Positions 1 to 11,060 of a stretch of 64,000 nucleotides of DNA are shown here, piece by piece (within the stretch, counting starts at the first letter, position 1; every line of letters begins with the position of its first letter). Made by a program: the position numbers and the translations under genes. Source of the DNA: Mycolicibacter senuensis (lineage in GTDB: Bacteria; Actinomycetota; Actinomycetes; Mycobacteriales; Mycobacteriaceae); the NCBI RefSeq assembly GCF_002101885.1, contig NZ_LQPS01000025.1, positions 107,561 through 171,560 on the forward strand. Direction: 5' to 3'. The notes under the pieces are model-generated. The model worked only from the letters and a program-made list of their open reading frames with translations, did not search any database and was not told where the DNA came from.

Positions 1-284
1 AGCGGGATCAGGTCAGGATGTTTGACCTTCCATCGGCCGGCCATCTGTTCGACCACCAACTTGGAGTCCATGAACACCGCGACCTCGGCGGCCCCCAACC
101 GTGCCGCCTCGGCCAGACCCGCGACCAGGCCGCGGTATTCGGCCACGTTGTTGGTGGCCACGCCGATCGACTCCTTGACCTCGGCGAGCACCTCGGCGCG
201 ATCCGCAGACCACACCACCGCTCCGTAGCCGGCGGACCCCGGGTTGCCGCGCGATCCGCCGTCGGCCTCGACGATAACCTTCAT
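1..284 (-). CDS. RNase HI domain, N-terminal part (Rv2228c-type RNase H/phosphatase), cut by window edge
   Basis: Only the first 94 residues lie in the window; the gene runs off the left edge. The start MKVIVEADGGSRGNPG is a typical RNase H fold opening, and the acidic catalytic residues are visible as Asp8, Glu49 (in NNVAEYRG) and Asp73 (in FMDSK). RNase HI cleaves RNA in RNA-DNA hybrids. In Mtb the equivalent Rv2228c carries a C-terminal acid phosphatase/CobC-like domain; whether this one does cannot be seen. It lies 10 nt downstream of the zinc-ribbon gene on the same strand, so the two are probably co-transcribed. Confidence 0.9.
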   Translation of the reverse strand, partial: MKVIVEADGGSRGNPGSAGYGAVVWSADRAEVLAEVKESIGVATNNVAEYRGLVAGLAEAARLGAAEVAVFMDSKLVVEQMAGRWKVKHPDLIP

Positions 285-294
285 CGGCGCGGTG

Positions 295-1029
295 CTACCC
301 GAAGTCCTTGACCCGCAGCAGGATCGCGCTGCACTCCGGGCACCGCAGCACCTCCTCGGGCTGGGCCGCCGAGATCCGGGCCAGCTCGCCGCGGTCGATC
401 TCGATCCGGCAGGCTCCACACTGGCCGCCCCGCAGCGGTCCGGCGCCGACGCCACCGGCGGCCCGCTGCCGCTCGTAGAGCGCGAGCAGGTCAGCGTCGA
501 TCGTGCCGGCCAGCTCGGCGCGGGTCGCCGCGCGCTGCGCCCGGGTGGTCTCGAGCTCTTCCGACGCGGTCTGCAGGGTCTGCTCCACCCGGGCCAGGTC
601 GCCGGCCAACTCGTCGACGACACCGGATTCGGCGGTCGCCTGAGTCTGCAGTTGCTCGCGCTGTTCCAGTAGCTCCAGCAGTGAATCCTCCAGGCTGGCC
701 TGCCGCCGCTGCAGCGTCTCCAGCTCGTGTTGCAGGTCGGCGACCTGCTTGGCACTGACCTGCCCGGAGTCCAGCAGCGCGCGGTCGCGGTCGGCGCGCT
801 GGCGCACCGCGTCGATCTCGGATTCGAACCGGGCGGCCTGGCCGTCCAGGTCCTCCAGCGCCAGTTCCAGCGCGGCCAACCGGTCGGCGGCGGCGGTGTG
901 ATCGGCGTGGATGCGCTCGCGCTCCTGCTGTTCGGGAAGATGGCCGGCCCGGTGCGCGATCCGGGACAGTTCGGCGTCGATCTCCGACAACTCCAGAAGC
1001 GAACGTTGTTGTGTCACTTCAGCCTTCAT
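295..1029 (-). CDS. Zinc-ribbon coiled-coil protein (Rv2229c-like)
   Basis: 244 residues. Most of the protein is long, Glu/Gln/Arg-rich coiled coil (about residues 20-180). The C-terminus holds a C4 zinc ribbon with two CxxC pairs (CGAC and CPEC about 25 residues apart). The family (C4-type zinc ribbon, formerly DUF164) is thought to bind nucleic acid, but its role is not firmly known. The ATG at 1029 overlaps the stop of the upstream Nif3 gene by 4 nt (ATGA), which fixes the start and suggests translational coupling. A longer in-frame extension upstream is not needed. Confidence 0.85.
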   Translation of the reverse strand: MKAEVTQQRSLLELSEIDAELSRIAHRAGHLPEQQERERIHADHTAAADRLAALELALEDLDGQAARFESEIDAVRQRADRDRALLDSGQVSAKQVADLQHELETLQRRQASLEDSLLELLEQREQLQTQATAESGVVDELAGDLARVEQTLQTASEELETTRAQRAATRAELAGTIDADLLALYERQRAAGGVGAGPLRGGQCGACRIEIDRGELARISAAQPEEVLRCPECSAILLRVKDFG

Positions 1030-2159
1030 TGCCGGTCTCCTTCGAGCGCGAGATTCCACGGGTCGGTGCGCAACGTGCTGACATGCACCGGCAGGGCAGC
1101 ACCGAAGTGTGACCGGAGCACGTCGGCCGCCTGCGCGCACCACGGATATTCACTGGCCCAGTGCGCCACGTCGACCAGCGCCACCGCCGACCGGCGGGCG
1201 TGCTCGTCGGCCGGATGGTGGCGCAGATCCGCGGTGACGTAGGCCTGCGCGTCGGCCGCGGCCGCAGCGTCGAGCAGGGCATCCCCGGCGCCGCCGCAGA
1301 CCGCGACCCGCGACACCGGCAGATCCGGGTCACCGGCCGCGCGCACCCCCCACGAGGTGGCCGGCAGCCCCGCGGCGACGCGGGCGACGAACGTGCTCAG
1401 CGGCTCCGGCGCCGGCAAGGTGCCGATCCGGCCGATGCCGACCCCGGCGGGCAGCGGCTGCAGCGCGAACACGTCGAAGGCCGGTTCCTCGTAGGGATGC
1501 GCGGCCAGCAGCGCCGCCCGGACCCGGCCGCGGGCGCGTGCCGGGGCCACCACCTCGATGCGGTCCTCGGCGACGCGCTCCACCGCACCGACCCGCCCGA
1601 TCGTCGGGTCCGCGCCGTCGCCGGGCAGGAACTGCCCGGTTCCCGTCACCCCCCAACTGCACTGCGTGTAGTCGCCGATCTGCCCGGCCCCGGCCGCGAA
1701 CACCGCGGCCCGCACCGCCTCGGCGTGCTCGAGCGGGGCGTAGATCACCCACTTGTCGGTGTCGGGGCCGCGGGTGGCCGGTTCCAGCACGGCCTCCACG
1801 GTCAGCCCCAGTGCGTCGGCCAGCGCATCCGAGACCCCCGGTGCGGCCGAGTCGGCATTGGTGTGCGCGGTGAACAGGGCGCGCCCGGAACGGATCAGCC
1901 GGTGCACCAGCGAGCCCTTGGGGGTACTGGCCGCCACGGTGTCCACCCCGCGCAACAGCAGCGGGTGATGGGCCAGCAGCAGGCCGCCGTCGGGCACCTC
2001 GTCGACGACCGCCGCGGTCGCGTCGACCGCGATTGTCACCGAGCCCACCACGTCGTCCGGATCGCCGCAGACCAGCCCGACGGAGTCCCACGAGTGAGCC
2101 AGTTCCGGGGGGTAGGCGGCGTCGAGCACGTCGATGACATCAGCCAGCCGCGCGGTCAC
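1026..2159 (-). CDS. Nif3-like dinuclear metal centre protein (GTP cyclohydrolase I type 2 homolog)
   Basis: 377 residues from a GTG start ([18 protein letters not shown]), close to the length I recall for Rv2230c. The family signature [11 protein letters not shown] near the N-terminus and the metal-binding HHPLLL motif are present, as is the C-terminal block [12 protein letters not shown]. An inserted middle domain (PII-like) explains the length over short bacterial Nif3 proteins. The biochemical function is unsettled; a metal-dependent hydrolase is likely. It is divergent from ptkA with 61 bp between starts, so both promoters must sit in or near that gap. In Mtb cobC lies upstream; it is not here. 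Confidence 0.88.
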   Translation of the reverse strand: MTARLADVIDVLDAAYPPELAHSWDSVGLVCGDPDDVVGSVTIAVDATAAVVDEVPDGGLLLAHHPLLLRGVDTVAASTPKGSLVHRLIRSGRALFTAHTNADSAAPGVSDALADALGLTVEAVLEPATRGPDTDKWVIYAPLEHAEAVRAAVFAAGAGQIGDYTQCSWGVTGTGQFLPGDGADPTIGRVGAVERVAEDRIEVVAPARARGRVRAALLAAHPYEEPAFDVFALQPLPAGVGIGRIGTLPAPEPLSTFVARVAAGLPATSWGVRAAGDPDLPVSRVAVCGGAGDALLDAAAAADAQAYVTADLRHHPADEHARRSAVALVDVAHWASEYPWCAQAADVLRSHFGAALPVHVSTLRTDPWNLALEGDRQ

Positions 2160-2220
2160 ACCCCAAGACAGTAGTGCGCCACCCGGCGAGGCCGCCGCCC
2201 ACATCGGGGACAATGGGGCC

Positions 2221-2904
2221 GTGACGCGCACTACCACTGCCGGCGCCGAACTGGTGATCTTCGACCTGGACGGCACTTTGACCGACTCCGCGGCCGGGAT
2301 CGTGGCCAGCTTCCGGCACGCGCTGGACCACATCGGGGCCCCGGTGCCCGGCGGGGATCTCGCCCAGCGGATCGTCGGGCCGCCGATGCACCACACGCTG
2401 GCCGCGATGGGCCTCGGCGAGCAGACCGACGCGGCGATCGCCGCCTACCGCGCCGACTACACCAGCCGCGGCTGGCTGATGAACACCATGTTCGACGGTG
2501 TCGCGGCACTGCTGAGCGATCTGCGCGCCGCCGGGGTACGGCTGGCCGTGGCGACCTCCAAGGTCGAGCCGACCGCGCGCAAGATCCTGGCCCACTTCGG
2601 GCTCGCCGGGCACTTCGAGGTCGTTGCCGGCGCCAGCGTCGACGGCAGCCGGGCGGCGAAGTCCGACGTGCTGGCCCATGCGCTGCAGCAACTGGGGCCA
2701 CTTCCGGCGCGGGTGCTCATGGTGGGCGACCGCCGTCACGACGTCGACGGCGCGGCCGCCCACGGCATCGACACCGTCCTGGTCGGCTGGGGATACGGGC
2801 AAGCCGACTATCAGGACGTCGCCGACTCCGGCGCTGACATCTCCGACGGTCCCGTTGCCCGGGTGCAGACCGTCGCCGAACTACGGGAGGTGCTCGGTGT
2901 CTGA
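2221..2904 (+). CDS. ptkA: HAD-fold protein, PtkA-like tyrosine kinase / phosphoglycolate phosphatase family
   Basis: 227 residues from GTG 2221. HAD motif I is FDLDGTLTD (Asp15 and Asp17), and motif IV is GDRRHD near the C-terminus, so the fold is certain. The next gene encodes PtpA, the arrangement known in Mtb, where PtkA phosphorylates PtpA; that is the reason for the name. Mtb PtkA has an N-terminal disordered segment of about 80 residues. Here an in-frame stop at 2113 caps any extension at 29-35 residues (ATG 2134), so that segment is absent. Kinase activity is by homology only; a plain HAD phosphatase is the alternative. Confidence 0.78.
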   Translation: MTRTTTAGAELVIFDLDGTLTDSAAGIVASFRHALDHIGAPVPGGDLAQRIVGPPMHHTLAAMGLGEQTDAAIAAYRADYTSRGWLMNTMFDGVAALLSDLRAAGVRLAVATSKVEPTARKILAHFGLAGHFEVVAGASVDGSRAAKSDVLAHALQQLGPLPARVLMVGDRRHDVDGAAAHGIDTVLVGWGYGQADYQDVADSGADISDGPVARVQTVAELREVLGV

Positions 2905-3391
2905 CCCGGCGCTGCATGTCACGTTCGTCTGCACCGGCAACATCTGCCGCTCGCCGATGGCCGAGAAGATGTTCGCTCACCAGCTCGCGCAACGCGGCCT
3001 GGGCGAGCTGGTACAGGTGAGTAGCGCCGGAACCGCCGACTGGCATGTCGGCAAGGGCGCCGACGAACGCACCAACCGGGTGCTGCGCGACAACGGCTAT
3101 CCGGTGGAGCATTCCGCCGCCCACGTCGGTCCGCTCCATATGGCGGCCGATCTGGTGGTGGCGCTGGGCCGCAATCACGTCGGGCTGCTGCGGGGGCTGG
3201 GGATCCCGGCCGACCGGATCCGGATGCTGCGGTCCTTCGATCCGCGTTCGGGTGCGGCCGTGCCCGACGTCGACGACCCCTATTACGGCGGACACGACGA
3301 CTTCGTGGATGCCTACACGGTCATCGCGGCCGCGTTGCCGGGCCTGCACGACTGGGTCGACGGACGGCTGGCGTCCCGCGAGGGCAGCTGA
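2897..3391 (+). CDS. ptpA: Low-molecular-weight protein tyrosine phosphatase PtpA
   Basis: 164 residues from GTG 2897, which overlaps the end of ptkA by 8 nt. The P-loop CX5R is CTGNICRS (Cys12, Arg18), and the general acid is Asp127 in the DPYYG motif. The double tyrosine (Tyr129-Tyr130) matches the PtkA target tyrosines Tyr128/129 of Mtb PtpA. The Mtb enzyme is secreted and dephosphorylates host proteins; in a non-pathogen its targets would be endogenous. No signal peptide is visible. It is followed directly by the SURF1 gene (TGATG junction). Confidence 0.93.
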   Translation: MSDPALHVTFVCTGNICRSPMAEKMFAHQLAQRGLGELVQVSSAGTADWHVGKGADERTNRVLRDNGYPVEHSAAHVGPLHMAADLVVALGRNHVGLLRGLGIPADRIRMLRSFDPRSGAAVPDVDDPYYGGHDDFVDAYTVIAAALPGLHDWVDGRLASREGS

Positions 3392-4224
3392 TGCGGCGAC
3401 TGGCCTTCCTGCTACGCCCGAGCTGGCTGGCCCTGGCGGTGGTGGTGCTGGCCTTCGCCTATCTGTGCTTCACCGTGTTGGCGCCGTGGCAGCTGGGCAA
3501 GAACACCACCACCACCCGCGCCAACAGCCAACTCGAGCGGGCCCTGACCGCAGAACCGGTGCCGCTGACGACGGTGCTGCCGCAACAGGACTCGTCGGCG
3601 CCCGATGAGCAGTGGCAGCCGGTGACCGCCACCGGCCGCTATCTTCCCGACGCGCAGGTGCTGGTTCGGCTGCGGCTGATCGAGGGCGTGCCGGCCTTCG
3701 AGGTACTGACACCGTTCGCGGTCGCCGGCGGGCCGACGGTGTTGGTCAACCGCGGCTACGTGCGCACCGATGACGGCGGCACGCGGATGCCGCAGATTCC
3801 GCCGCCGCCGGACGCGCAGGTCACCATCACCGCACGGCTGCGCGATTCGCAGGCGGTGATTCCGGGCAAGAATCCGTTCAGCGAGAACGGCTTCCGGCAG
3901 GTGTACTCGATCAACACCGAACAGGTCGCGGCGGTGACCGAGATTCCGCTGACCGGGTCCTACCTACAACTGGTCGACGACCAACCGGGCGGGCTGGGGT
4001 TGATCGCGCTGCCGCGCCGCGATAACGGGCCGTTCCTGTCCTACGGCATCCAGTGGATCGCGTTCGGGATCCTCGCCCCGATCGGCCTGGGCTACTTCGC
4101 GTTCGCCGAACTGCGCGCACGGCGATCGGAGAGCTCCGTCACCGCCGACGGCGACGCCGACGAGCCGGCACCACCGATGACCGTCGAACAGAAGCTCGCC
4201 GACCGGTACGGCCGGCGGCGCTGA
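3391..4224 (+). CDS. SURF1 family cytochrome oxidase assembly protein
   Basis: 277 residues. One membrane helix lies near the N-terminus (about 13-32) and one near the C-terminus (about 215-240), flanking a periplasmic domain, the SURF1 layout. Family blocks such as WQLGKN, VNRGYV and the C-terminal [10 protein letters not shown] are visible. SURF1 helps assemble haem-copper cytochrome c oxidase. The start overlaps the ptpA stop by one base (TGATG), so it sits in one operon with ptkA-ptpA. In Mtb the next gene is cobD on the other strand, which is missing here. Confidence 0.9.
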   Translation: MRRLAFLLRPSWLALAVVVLAFAYLCFTVLAPWQLGKNTTTTRANSQLERALTAEPVPLTTVLPQQDSSAPDEQWQPVTATGRYLPDAQVLVRLRLIEGVPAFEVLTPFAVAGGPTVLVNRGYVRTDDGGTRMPQIPPPPDAQVTITARLRDSQAVIPGKNPFSENGFRQVYSINTEQVAAVTEIPLTGSYLQLVDDQPGGLGLIALPRRDNGPFLSYGIQWIAFGILAPIGLGYFAFAELRARRSESSVTADGDADEPAPPMTVEQKLADRYGRRR

Positions 4225-4291
4225 CCACCGCCCGCACGCACTCGGCGCGAGTGCGGCATACCGGCCACCGCATTCGGGCATACTCGCAGCC

Positions 4292-5119
4292 ATGGAGCAG
4301 CGCCCAGCGATGAAGCGGCCCACGAAAGTCGCCGACCTGCTGAATCCCGCCTCACTGTTGATGCCGGCGGCGAACGTGATCATGCAGTTGTCGCTGCCGG
4401 GCGTCGGTTACGGCGTGCAGGAGAGCCGGGTGGACAGCGGCAACGTCTACAAGCACCCGTTCAAGCGGGCCCGCACCACCGGCACCTACCTGGCGGTGGC
4501 CACCATCGGCAGCGACGAAGACCGTGCGCTGTACCGCCAATGGGTGGACAGCGCGCACCGGCAGGTGCGTTCCACGCCCGAAAGCCCGGTGCGCTACAAC
4601 GCGTTCGACCCCAAGCTGCAGCTATGGGTGGCGGCCTGCCTGTACCGCTACTTCGTCGAGCAGCACGAGTTCCTGCACGGCCCCCTCGACGACGCGGCCG
4701 CCGACGCGATCTACGCCGACGCCAAGAAGCTCGGCACCACGCTGCAGGTGCGCGACCAGATGTGGCCGGCCGACCGGGCGGCGTTCGACGAGTACTGGAA
4801 ACGCTCGCTGGACGAACTGCGCATCGACCCGCCGGTGCGCGAGCACCTGCACGGCGTGGCCTCGATGGTGTTTTTGCCCTGGCCGCTGCGACTGGCCGGC
4901 CCACTGAACCTGTTCGCCACGACCGGCTTCCTGCCCGCCGAGTTCCGCCAGCTGATGCGGCTGGACTGGTCGGCCTCGCAGCAGCGCCGGTTCGAGTGGC
5001 TGCTGTCCGGGCTGCGGCTCGCCGACCGGTTGATCCCACAGCGGGTCTGGGTGCTGGGCTACCAGGCCTACCTGTGGGACATGCGTTTTCGGGCCCGCAC
5101 CGGTATGCGCGTGGTCTAG
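4292..5119 (+). CDS. Oxygenase MpaB-family protein (DUF2236)
   Basis: 275 residues. The sequence fits the DUF2236/MpaB family common in actinobacteria, with conserved RARTTGTYL and the region [17 protein letters not shown]. The prototype members are latex-clearing-type haem proteins and fungal MpaB; most mycobacterial copies have no known substrate. No signal peptide is evident. It corresponds in position to Rv2237. It stands alone between the SURF1 gene (67 bp gap) and a co-directional F420-type oxidoreductase (29 bp gap). Confidence 0.8.
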   Translation: MEQRPAMKRPTKVADLLNPASLLMPAANVIMQLSLPGVGYGVQESRVDSGNVYKHPFKRARTTGTYLAVATIGSDEDRALYRQWVDSAHRQVRSTPESPVRYNAFDPKLQLWVAACLYRYFVEQHEFLHGPLDDAAADAIYADAKKLGTTLQVRDQMWPADRAAFDEYWKRSLDELRIDPPVREHLHGVASMVFLPWPLRLAGPLNLFATTGFLPAEFRQLMRLDWSASQQRRFEWLLSGLRLADRLIPQRVWVLGYQAYLWDMRFRARTGMRVV

Positions 5120-5148
5120 CGTCGCCGGCGCTGTGCCATCCTGGGCTG

Positions 5149-6012
5149 ATGGTCGACATCTCGGGTGTGGGGATCTGGAGTGCGCCGCTGCGCTACGGCG
5201 ATCAGGGCGAGGCCGCCGAGGCGGCCGCCGAACTGGAGGAACTGGGCTTCGGCGCGCTGTGGATACCCGACGTCGGCGGTCCGGTGTTCGACTCGGTGGG
5301 CAACCTGCTGTCGGCCACCCGGCGGGCGGTCATCGCCACCGGCATCCTGAACCTGTGGATGCACACCCCGGCCGACGTCGCGGCGTCGTACGCATCGCTG
5401 ACGGCGACCCACGGTGACCGCTTCCTGCTCGGGATCGGTGTCAGCCATGCACCGCTGATCGACGCCGGGGATCCCGGCCGCTACCGCCGGCCGCTGCGGG
5501 CGATGACCACCTTCCTGGACGGCCTCGACGCCGCGGACAACCCGGTACCCGCCGGATCCCGCGTGCTCGCGGCACTGGGCCCGAAGATGCTCGGGCTGGC
5601 CGCAGCGCGCAGCCGCGGCGCCCACCCCTACCTGACCACCCCGGAGCACACCCGGTTCGCCCGCGAACAGCTGGGATCCGGTCCGTTGCTGCTGCCCGAG
5701 CAGACCGCGATCCTGTGCGCCGACCGGGCCGAGGCGCGCGAGATCGGCACCAAGTGGCTGGGTTCCTACCTCGCGCTGCCCAACTACGCCAACAACCTGC
5801 TGCGTTCGGGCTTCACCGAGGAGGACATCGCCTCGGTCAGCGATCGACTGTTCGACGCGATCATCGCCTGGGGCTCCGTGGAGGCCGTGACCGGCCGGAT
5901 CGCCGAACATCGGGCCGCCGGGGCCGACCACGTCTGCGTGCAGCTGCTCGACGCCGACCCGCGCGCCTTCCCGCGGGACCACTGGCGCCGGCTGGCCGAA
6001 GCCGTGGCCTGA
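5149..6012 (+). CDS. LLM-class, F420-dependent-type oxidoreductase
   Basis: 287 residues starting at ATG 5149 (MVDISGVGIWSAPLRYG). The luciferase-like TIM-barrel pattern is clear: AAELEELGFGALWIPD at the N-terminus, a TGILNLW strand, and FLLGIGVSH. Mycobacterial members usually use F420 rather than FMN, and the TIGR03620-type subgroup of this length is common. The substrate is unknown. It is 29 bp downstream of the DUF2236 gene and may share its transcript. It converges with a small membrane-protein gene. Confidence 0.85.
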   Translation: MVDISGVGIWSAPLRYGDQGEAAEAAAELEELGFGALWIPDVGGPVFDSVGNLLSATRRAVIATGILNLWMHTPADVAASYASLTATHGDRFLLGIGVSHAPLIDAGDPGRYRRPLRAMTTFLDGLDAADNPVPAGSRVLAALGPKMLGLAAARSRGAHPYLTTPEHTRFAREQLGSGPLLLPEQTAILCADRAEAREIGTKWLGSYLALPNYANNLLRSGFTEEDIASVSDRLFDAIIAWGSVEAVTGRIAEHRAAGADHVCVQLLDADPRAFPRDHWRRLAEAVA

Positions 6013-6053
6013 GCCCGGCATCGGCCGGGGTCTGACCGTCCGGTTAGGCCCGG

Positions 6054-6269
6054 CTAGGCCGCCAGCACGATCAACAACGCGATGATCGCGGCCAGCACCG
6101 CCAATCCGGCCCACAGGATGGCTCGGCCGCCGGCCGGCGAGCGTTTCGCCGGTGTCAGCTGCGGGCTGGTCGACGGCGGTACGCCCCAGTTGCCGGTCGG
6201 CGCCGCGCCGGGTGTCTCCGGAGGCGGCGGCGGGGTGGGTTCTTGCTCCGGTGTCGGATAGCTCGTCAT
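6054..6269 (-). CDS. Small proline-rich single-pass membrane protein
   Basis: 71 residues from the second ATG at 6269 (an upstream ATG at 6281 would add four). The N-terminal half is Pro/Thr-rich and disordered; the last 23 residues form a hydrophobic helix (ILWAGLAVLAAIIALLIVL), so the protein is tail-anchored or has a short exposed N-tail. The function is unknown. The position matches the small gene Rv2237A in Mtb, though I cannot compare the sequences. It is convergent with the LLM oxidoreductase. Confidence 0.65.
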   Translation of the reverse strand: MTSYPTPEQEPTPPPPPETPGAAPTGNWGVPPSTSPQLTPAKRSPAGGRAILWAGLAVLAAIIALLIVLAA

Positions 6270-6344
6270 GGCCGGTTGCATTCACCGGCATCGGCGGCAT
6301 CAAACCCCGGACGCCAGGTCAGGCCTGCTGACCTGCATTGCCAC

Positions 6345-6419
6345 TGGTGGGCGCGGACGGTATCGAACCGCCGACCGCTGGTGTGTAAAACCAGAGCTCT
6401 ACCACTGAGCTACGCGCCC
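6345..6419 (-). tRNA. tRNA-Val (anticodon TAC)
   Basis: On the minus strand the gene folds as a full cloverleaf: 7-bp acceptor stem GGGCGCG/CGCGCCC (6413-6419 with 6349-6355), D-arm GCTC-AGTGGTAGA-GAGC, anticodon stem CTGGT/ACCAG with loop TTTACAC, T-arm with GGTTCGATACC, discriminator A and an encoded CCA. The middle of the anticodon loop reads TAC, giving valine. It stands between a small membrane-protein gene and ahpE, both also on the minus strand. No integrase or attachment repeat is seen next to it. Confidence 0.95.
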
Positions 6420-6473
6420 CAACCCGGGCAGGTTACCCGGCATGCTGTCGAGCGCCCAAAACCGCGCCGGCGA

Positions 6474-6935
6474 TCACCCCTTGAGGGCGGCCAGGGCGTC
6501 GACCCACAACTGCTGGTCGCGCGCTTCGCCGGGCGCCTTCATCTCGGCGAACCGGATGACGCCGGACTTGTCGATGACGAACGTGCCGCGGTTGGAGAAT
6601 CCGGTGTCGGCGTTGAACACCCCGAACGCCTGGCTGACGGCGCCGTGCGGCCAGAAGTCGGAGAGCACCGGGAACAGGAATCCGCTCTGGGCCGCCCAGA
6701 TCTTGTGGGTGGGCGGCGGGCCCACCGAGATGGCCAGCGCCACGCTGTCGTCGTTGACGTAGGTGGGCAGGTGATCACGCAACTGGTCCAGCTCGCCCTG
6801 GCAGATACCGGTGAAGGCCAGCGGGAAGAACACCAGCAGCACGTTCTTCTCACCGCGGAAGCCACTGAGGCTGACCTGTTGCTGGTCCTGGTCTTTGAGG
6901 GCGAAATCGGGGGCTGCGGTGCCGACGTCCAACAT
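6474..6935 (-). CDS. ahpE: One-cysteine peroxiredoxin AhpE
   Basis: 153 residues, the length of Mtb AhpE. The peroxidatic cysteine is Cys45 in PLAFTGICQGE, with the supporting Thr42 and downstream Arg. No second (resolving) cysteine is seen, as expected for AhpE, which is recycled by mycothiol/mycoredoxin. It reduces hydrogen peroxide, peroxynitrite and organic hydroperoxides in the cytosol. Its ATG overlaps the stop of the DUF3052 gene by one base (CATCA on the plus strand), so the two are translationally linked. Confidence 0.93.
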   Translation of the reverse strand: MLDVGTAAPDFALKDQDQQQVSLSGFRGEKNVLLVFFPLAFTGICQGELDQLRDHLPTYVNDDSVALAISVGPPPTHKIWAAQSGFLFPVLSDFWPHGAVSQAFGVFNADTGFSNRGTFVIDKSGVIRFAEMKAPGEARDQQLWVDALAALKG

Positions 6936-7357
6936 CAGCGCTTTCCCGTCCGTGACTTGGGTTGAACCAATCGACTGGCGCTCCAGTCGCCGAGATTGAC
7001 CGACGAGGTCGGCATCAGCCCGGCGGTCGGCGCCGACTCGGCGATCTCGGCGGGGCGCACATGGCCGGACTTGCCGGTCTTGGGCGTCAGTACCCAGATC
7101 ACGCCGTCATCGGCCAGCGCGGTGATCGCGTCCATCAGGGTGTCGACCAGATCGCCGTCGCCGTCGCGCCACCACAGCAGCACGACGTCGATCACCTCGT
7201 CGGTGTCCTCGTCAAGCAGTTCGCTACCGCAGGCCTCTTCGACGTCGGCACGGATGTCGTCGTCGGCGTCGTCGTCCCAGCCGAACTCCTGGACCAACTG
7301 GTTGCTCTGGATGCCCAATTTGCGGGCCAAGTTCGGGGCGTTATCCGCCGCGACCAC
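6935..7357 (-). CDS. DUF3052 family protein (Rv2239c-like)
   Basis: 140 residues, acidic (runs such as WDDDADDDIRAD) and matching the DUF3052 family found across mycobacteria; the function is unknown. A GTG at 7357 is chosen because a strong Shine-Dalgarno AAGGAGGT lies at 7364-7371 with a 7-nt spacer from AAGGAGG; the alternative GTG at 7381 would put that site inside the gene. The C-terminal block SSVNLGDWSASRLV is well conserved. It is followed by ahpE with a one-base overlap. Confidence 0.85.
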   Translation of the reverse strand: MVAADNAPNLARKLGIQSNQLVQEFGWDDDADDDIRADVEEACGSELLDEDTDEVIDVVLLWWRDGDGDLVDTLMDAITALADDGVIWVLTPKTGKSGHVRPAEIAESAPTAGLMPTSSVNLGDWSASRLVQPKSRTGKR

Positions 7358-7363
7358 CGTGTA

Positions 7364-7371
7364 ACCTCCTT
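7364..7371 (-). promoter_or_regulatory. Strong ribosome binding site deciding the DUF3052 start
   Basis: On the minus strand this reads AAGGAGGT, nearly full complementarity to the 16S anti-SD. It ends 6-7 nt before GTG 7357, so that codon rather than GTG 7381 is the likely start. Confidence 0.75.
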
Positions 7372-7441
7372 CGACCGTCACCGCGCCGTTTGTTGAGCAT
7401 CATCGTTGCACAGCACGCCGCACGGCACGGGATCGATGGGC

Positions 7442-8029
7442 TCAGAAGGCGCGACACAACTGCATTCCCTTCTCCCGGGCCCGGTTGAGCTCGTCTTTGC
7501 GGGCGTTGTACACCGAGACCGGCGCCTTACTCGAAATCGCGTTGGCCACGCCACGCGCGGCTTCGACGTAGGTGTTGAACGCGTCGGTGAGCTCACCCGA
7601 CAGCTTTTCGTTGATGGCACCGGCCACTTCGTCGGCACTGTGGTTGAGCGCCTCGACCGCCGGCCCGGCGGTGCCGGGGATGTCCCCGCCGCTGTTGAAC
7701 GCCTCGACGTACTTGTTCACGGTGTCGACGGCGTCGCTGCTGCTCGAGGCGAACCTGCCGCACGCACCGCGCACCGCCTGGGTCGTCATGGATTGCTGAC
7801 GCTGGGTCTCGCGGATGCTCGACGTCGCCTCCGAAGCCGACACCGATGCCGACACCGAGGAGCGGTAGGCCGGTGCCGCCGAGGTGTCCGCCTGCGGGTC
7901 CCCGCCGATGATGCTGGTGCAGCCGACGACGCCCATCGCCACCGCCGCGGTTCCCCCGGCCACCAGGGCGCCCACCCGGGCGTGTCCCCGCACCCGCCCA
8001 CGCGGGACGGTCCGCCATCCGGTCAGCAC
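7442..8029 (-). CDS. Putative secreted lipoprotein (Rv2240c-like)
   Basis: 195 residues from GTG 8029. A basic N-terminus is followed by a hydrophobic stretch ending in VVGC (Cys37), a usable lipobox, then a Ser/Ala-rich linker and a helical domain with two further cysteines (RGACGRF and MQLCRAF) that could pair. The position matches Rv2240c. The function is unknown. It is divergent from aceE with 188 bp between starts, a shared promoter region. If the true start is further in, the lipobox would be lost, so start choice matters. Confidence 0.7.
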   Translation of the reverse strand: MLTGWRTVPRGRVRGHARVGALVAGGTAAVAMGVVGCTSIIGGDPQADTSAAPAYRSSVSASVSASEATSSIRETQRQQSMTTQAVRGACGRFASSSSDAVDTVNKYVEAFNSGGDIPGTAGPAVEALNHSADEVAGAINEKLSGELTDAFNTYVEAARGVANAISSKAPVSVYNARKDELNRAREKGMQLCRAF

Positions 8030-8204
8030 AACCTCAGACGTTACCGCGTTGTCGCGAACAAGCCGAGATCAGCCCACCGCAGCCGACTCACCCACCGCCG
8101 GTCCCGGCCGCGGTGGGGCAGGATAGAAAAGAAGGGACCGACGAAGCGATCGATTTCCGTGTCGTGCCGGCCACAAGCCGACAGACACGTTTCACCTCCA
8201 AACC

Positions 8205-8210
8205 AAGGAG
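8205..8210 (+). promoter_or_regulatory. RBS deciding the TTG start of aceE
   Basis: AAGGAG lies 7 nt upstream of TTG 8218. The in-frame ATG at 8113 would add 35 residues that do not resemble known AceE N-termini. Confidence 0.7.
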
Positions 8211-8217
8211 CAATGCG

Positions 8218-11016
<2,799 letters not shown>

Positions 11017-11060
11017 CCGCCTTGTCGGGTCCAGCCAGAAAATTGGCGTAGCTTTTAGGG

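Noticed and set aside
5116..6303. A 395-codon minus-strand frame opposite the LLM oxidoreductase
   Set aside because: Low-complexity Gly/Arg/Val translation with no family match; the plus-strand gene is clear.
8113..8217. ATG 8113 as an earlier start of aceE
   Set aside because: The extra 35 residues do not resemble AceE N-termini, while TTG 8218 has a good Shine-Dalgarno and gives the family length.
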